Origin: an uncultured Poribacteria bacterium
GTDB taxonomy: Bacteria > Poribacteria > WGA-4E > PCPOR2b
Assembly: GCA_958296125.1 (NCBI GenBank)
Contig: OY282444.1
Location: 3,939,623 to 4,003,622, forward strand
DNA length: 64,000 nucleotides
Reading direction: 5' to 3'
The position numbers and the translations under genes are program-made. The notes under the pieces are model-generated. The model was not told the origin of the DNA. It saw only the letters and a list, made by a program, of their open reading frames with translations, and searched no databases. Shown here one piece after another: positions 62,398 to 64,000 of this stretch (position 1 is the stretch's first letter; each line of letters begins with the position of its first letter).

Positions 62398-64000
62398 ATG
62401 AAAACAGCACAATTTTCCATACTCATGCTCTTGTTTTTGGAGCTGCTTCTATTTTTACCAAATATCTACGCCCAGAGCTACACCAAATGGGGCTTACCCG
62501 AAGGTGCCAAGGCCCGCTTGGGCAAAGGTTGGATAACTGGAGAGATAGCGTATTTCCGCAACGGTAGTCGTCTGGCGGTTGAGGGATCTATTGGGACATG
62601 GATATACGACACTAAGACTGACGTAGAGCTTGACCTCCTTATAGGAGTTTCAAGTGTCACGTTCAGTCCGGATGGCACGATGCTCGCAAGTATAGAAGAG
62701 AGTTCGGATGGAAAAGATAGCACGGTGCAAATCTGGGACGTTGCGACAGGGCAGCTCAAAGCCACCCTCACAGGGCATACCGACCAGATCAATAGCATAG
62801 TGTTTAGTCCGGATGGCACGATGCTCGCCAGTGGCGGTAACGACGATATGGTGCGGCTGTGGAATGTTTCCACAGGGCAGCACAAAGCCATCCTCATGGG
62901 GCACACGGGCGGTGTCGCGTTCAGTCCAGATGGCGGTACACTGGCAAGTGGGAGCTGGGACGGAACAGTGCGACTGTGGGATGTAGATACAGAACAACAA
63001 AAAGCCACCCTCACAGAGCATACAGACGATATCAGTATTGTAGTGTTCAGTCCAGATGGCGGTACACTAGCAAGTGGGAGCTGGGACGGAACAGTACGAC
63101 TGTGGGATGTAGATACAGGACAACAAAAAGCCACCCTCACGGGGAATACCGACCATATCTATGGTGTCGCGTTCAGTCTGGATGGCAGTACACTCGCAAC
63201 TGGAGGTTACGACCGCGCAGTGCGGCTGTGGGATGTTGCTACCGGGCAGCCCATAGTTACCCTCGCTGGGCATGCGGACGGTATCGGAAGTGTAGCATTC
63301 AGTCCGGATGGCACCACGCTGGCAAGTGGGAGTTGGGATAACACGGTGTGGCTGCGGGATGCTACCACGTGGGAGCCGAAAATCATCCTCAAAGATTATA
63401 CGGGCAGAGTCAGCAGTGTATCGTTCAGTCCGGATGGCACTACGCTGGTAAGTGGGGGAGGTTGGCGAGATGGCAAGGTGCGGTTGTGGGATGCAGATAC
63501 GGGACAACACAAAGCCACCCTTGCAGGGCATGCAGACGGTGTCGGCGGTGTCGCGTTTAGTCCGGATGGTGCCACGATTGCAACTGGAGGTTACGACCGC
63601 GCAGTGCGGCTGTGGGATGTTGCTACCGGGCAGCCCATAGTCAGCCTCGCTGGGCCTGCGGGCGATATCTTAAGCGTAGCATTCAGTCCGGATGGGGCTA
63701 TATTGGCAGGTGGAAGTGAGGGCGACACCGTGCGGCTGTGGGATGTTGCCACCGGGCAGCCCATAGTCAGTCTCGCTGGGCATACGGACGGTATCTTAAG
63801 CGTAACATTCAGTCCGGATGGGGCTATATTGGCAAGTGGAAGTATGGATAACACGGCGTATCTGTGGGATGTTATTACGGGACAGCACATAGCCACCCTC
63901 ATGGGGCATAGGGGCCGTGTCAGCAGTGTGACGTTTAGTCCGGATGGAAGCATACTCGCCTGTGGGATTTGGGATTGGCTTGGCACTGGGGCGGTGCAGC
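62398..64000 (+). CDS. Secreted WD40 repeat protein, paralogue of the upstream gene (partial)
   Basis: An open frame from the ATG at 62398 (after AGGAG) runs without a stop to the right edge, 534 codons. It has a signal peptide (FSILMLLFLELLLFLPNIYAQ), then the same opening as the neighbour (G-A-K-A-R-L-G-K-G-W-I), and at least 12 WD40 repeats with F-S-P-D-G cores. It is 37 bases after the first WD40 gene and therefore a tandem duplicate. Whether it also ends in a dockerin and FlgD-like tail is not visible. Several blades are nearly identical at nucleotide level. Confidence 0.9.
   Translation, partial: MKTAQFSILMLLFLELLLFLPNIYAQSYTKWGLPEGAKARLGKGWITGEIAYFRNGSRLAVEGSIGTWIYDTKTDVELDLLIGVSSVTFSPDGTMLASIEESSDGKDSTVQIWDVATGQLKATLTGHTDQINSIVFSPDGTMLASGGNDDMVRLWNVSTGQHKAILMGHTGGVAFSPDGGTLASGSWDGTVRLWDVDTEQQKATLTEHTDDISIVVFSPDGGTLASGSWDGTVRLWDVDTGQQKATLTGNTDHIYGVAFSLDGSTLATGGYDRAVRLWDVATGQPIVTLAGHADGIGSVAFSPDGTTLASGSWDNTVWLRDATTWEPKIILKDYTGRVSSVSFSPDGTTLVSGGGWRDGKVRLWDADTGQHKATLAGHADGVGGVAFSPDGATIATGGYDRAVRLWDVATGQPIVSLAGPAGDILSVAFSPDGAILAGGSEGDTVRLWDVATGQPIVSLAGHTDGILSVTFSPDGAILASGSMDNTAYLWDVITGQHIATLMGHRGRVSSVTFSPDGSILACGIWDWLGTGAVQ
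62920..63660 (+). repeat. Near-identical blade repeats inside the second WD40 gene
   Basis: Segments at 62920-63015 and 63046-63141 match almost perfectly (offset 126 bases, 42 codons), both carrying CAAGTGGGAGCTGGGACGGA. Segments at 63196 and 63580 (offset 384 bases, three blades) share about 70 nearly identical bases, including CAACTGGAGGTTACGACCGC. This is gene conversion or unequal crossing-over between blades. Confidence 0.65.

Noticed and set aside
62650-63341. Other frames within the second WD40 gene
   Set aside because: All are off-frame readings of the repeat array; only the frame from 62398 gives a signal peptide and WD40 motifs.
1-64000. CRISPR arrays, IS elements, integrases, tRNA or rRNA genes
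   Set aside because: No regularly spaced repeat with spacers, no transposase or integrase motif, and no cloverleaf or T-loop sequence was recognised by eye in the intergenic gaps; a covariance search could still reveal small RNAs.

Overview
The window reads as a chromosomal segment of an uncultured Gram-negative bacterium, most like Candidatus Poribacteria or a related sponge/marine lineage (Latescibacteria and Planctomycetes are alternatives). This is inferred from gene style: a phytanoyl-CoA dioxygenase, two adjacent enolase-superfamily enzymes, Gfo/Idh and xylose-isomerase-like TIM-barrel enzymes, a sialidase-like protein, and secreted WD40 proteins, one ending in a dockerin plus a FlgD-like C-terminal domain. 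A GT9 heptosyltransferase and a large predicted beta-barrel point to an outer membrane. No rRNA, tRNA, CRISPR array, IS element or integrase was recognised.

Layout. 0-10 kb: end of a zinc alcohol dehydrogenase, two conserved unknowns, an SDR, folD (TTG start), a 1156-residue beta-barrel candidate, and moaD-moaE. 10.4-13.7 kb: an AT-rich accessory patch with an orphan HsdS and a coupled ABC-type ATPase/Toprim-like pair, the best candidate for a defence system. 13.8-19.9 kb: catabolic genes (aldo/keto reductase, 3-hydroxyacyl-CoA dehydrogenase, sialidase-like, PhyH, Gfo/Idh) with a DUF5131 radical-SAM-like gene between them. 20-27 kb: heptosyltransferase and ribokinase, then a ferritin-like/TPP-enzyme/HD cluster, a decayed HEAT-repeat gene and a TIM-barrel isomerase.

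27-32 kb is a housekeeping operon on the minus strand, ffh-rpsP-khpA-ylqD-trmD-rplS-rnhB-yraN, laid out as in Bacillus but with no rimM between ylqD and trmD. 32-47 kb: a LysM/TPR membrane protein behind a consensus promoter, a Tat-exported sulfite-oxidase-like molybdoenzyme (a possible client of moaDE), DUF350, two enolase-superfamily dehydratases, a cupin, a YbaK deacylase, argG, an MFS transporter, an FtsB-like protein, coaD, a CoA transferase, a tandem alpha/beta hydrolase and recA, whose promoter carries a LexA-like palindrome.

48-64 kb: hyuA, a rhodanese, a compact pterin operon (duplicated PTPS, GTP cyclohydrolase I, SDR) that could make tetrahydrobiopterin, KDPG aldolase, a Ser/Thr kinase with a helical-repeat tail, an HpaI-type aldolase plus iolC-like kinase, and two adjacent WD40 genes. 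The second WD40 gene runs off the right edge. Their repeats are near-identical at nucleotide level, which suggests recent blade duplication.
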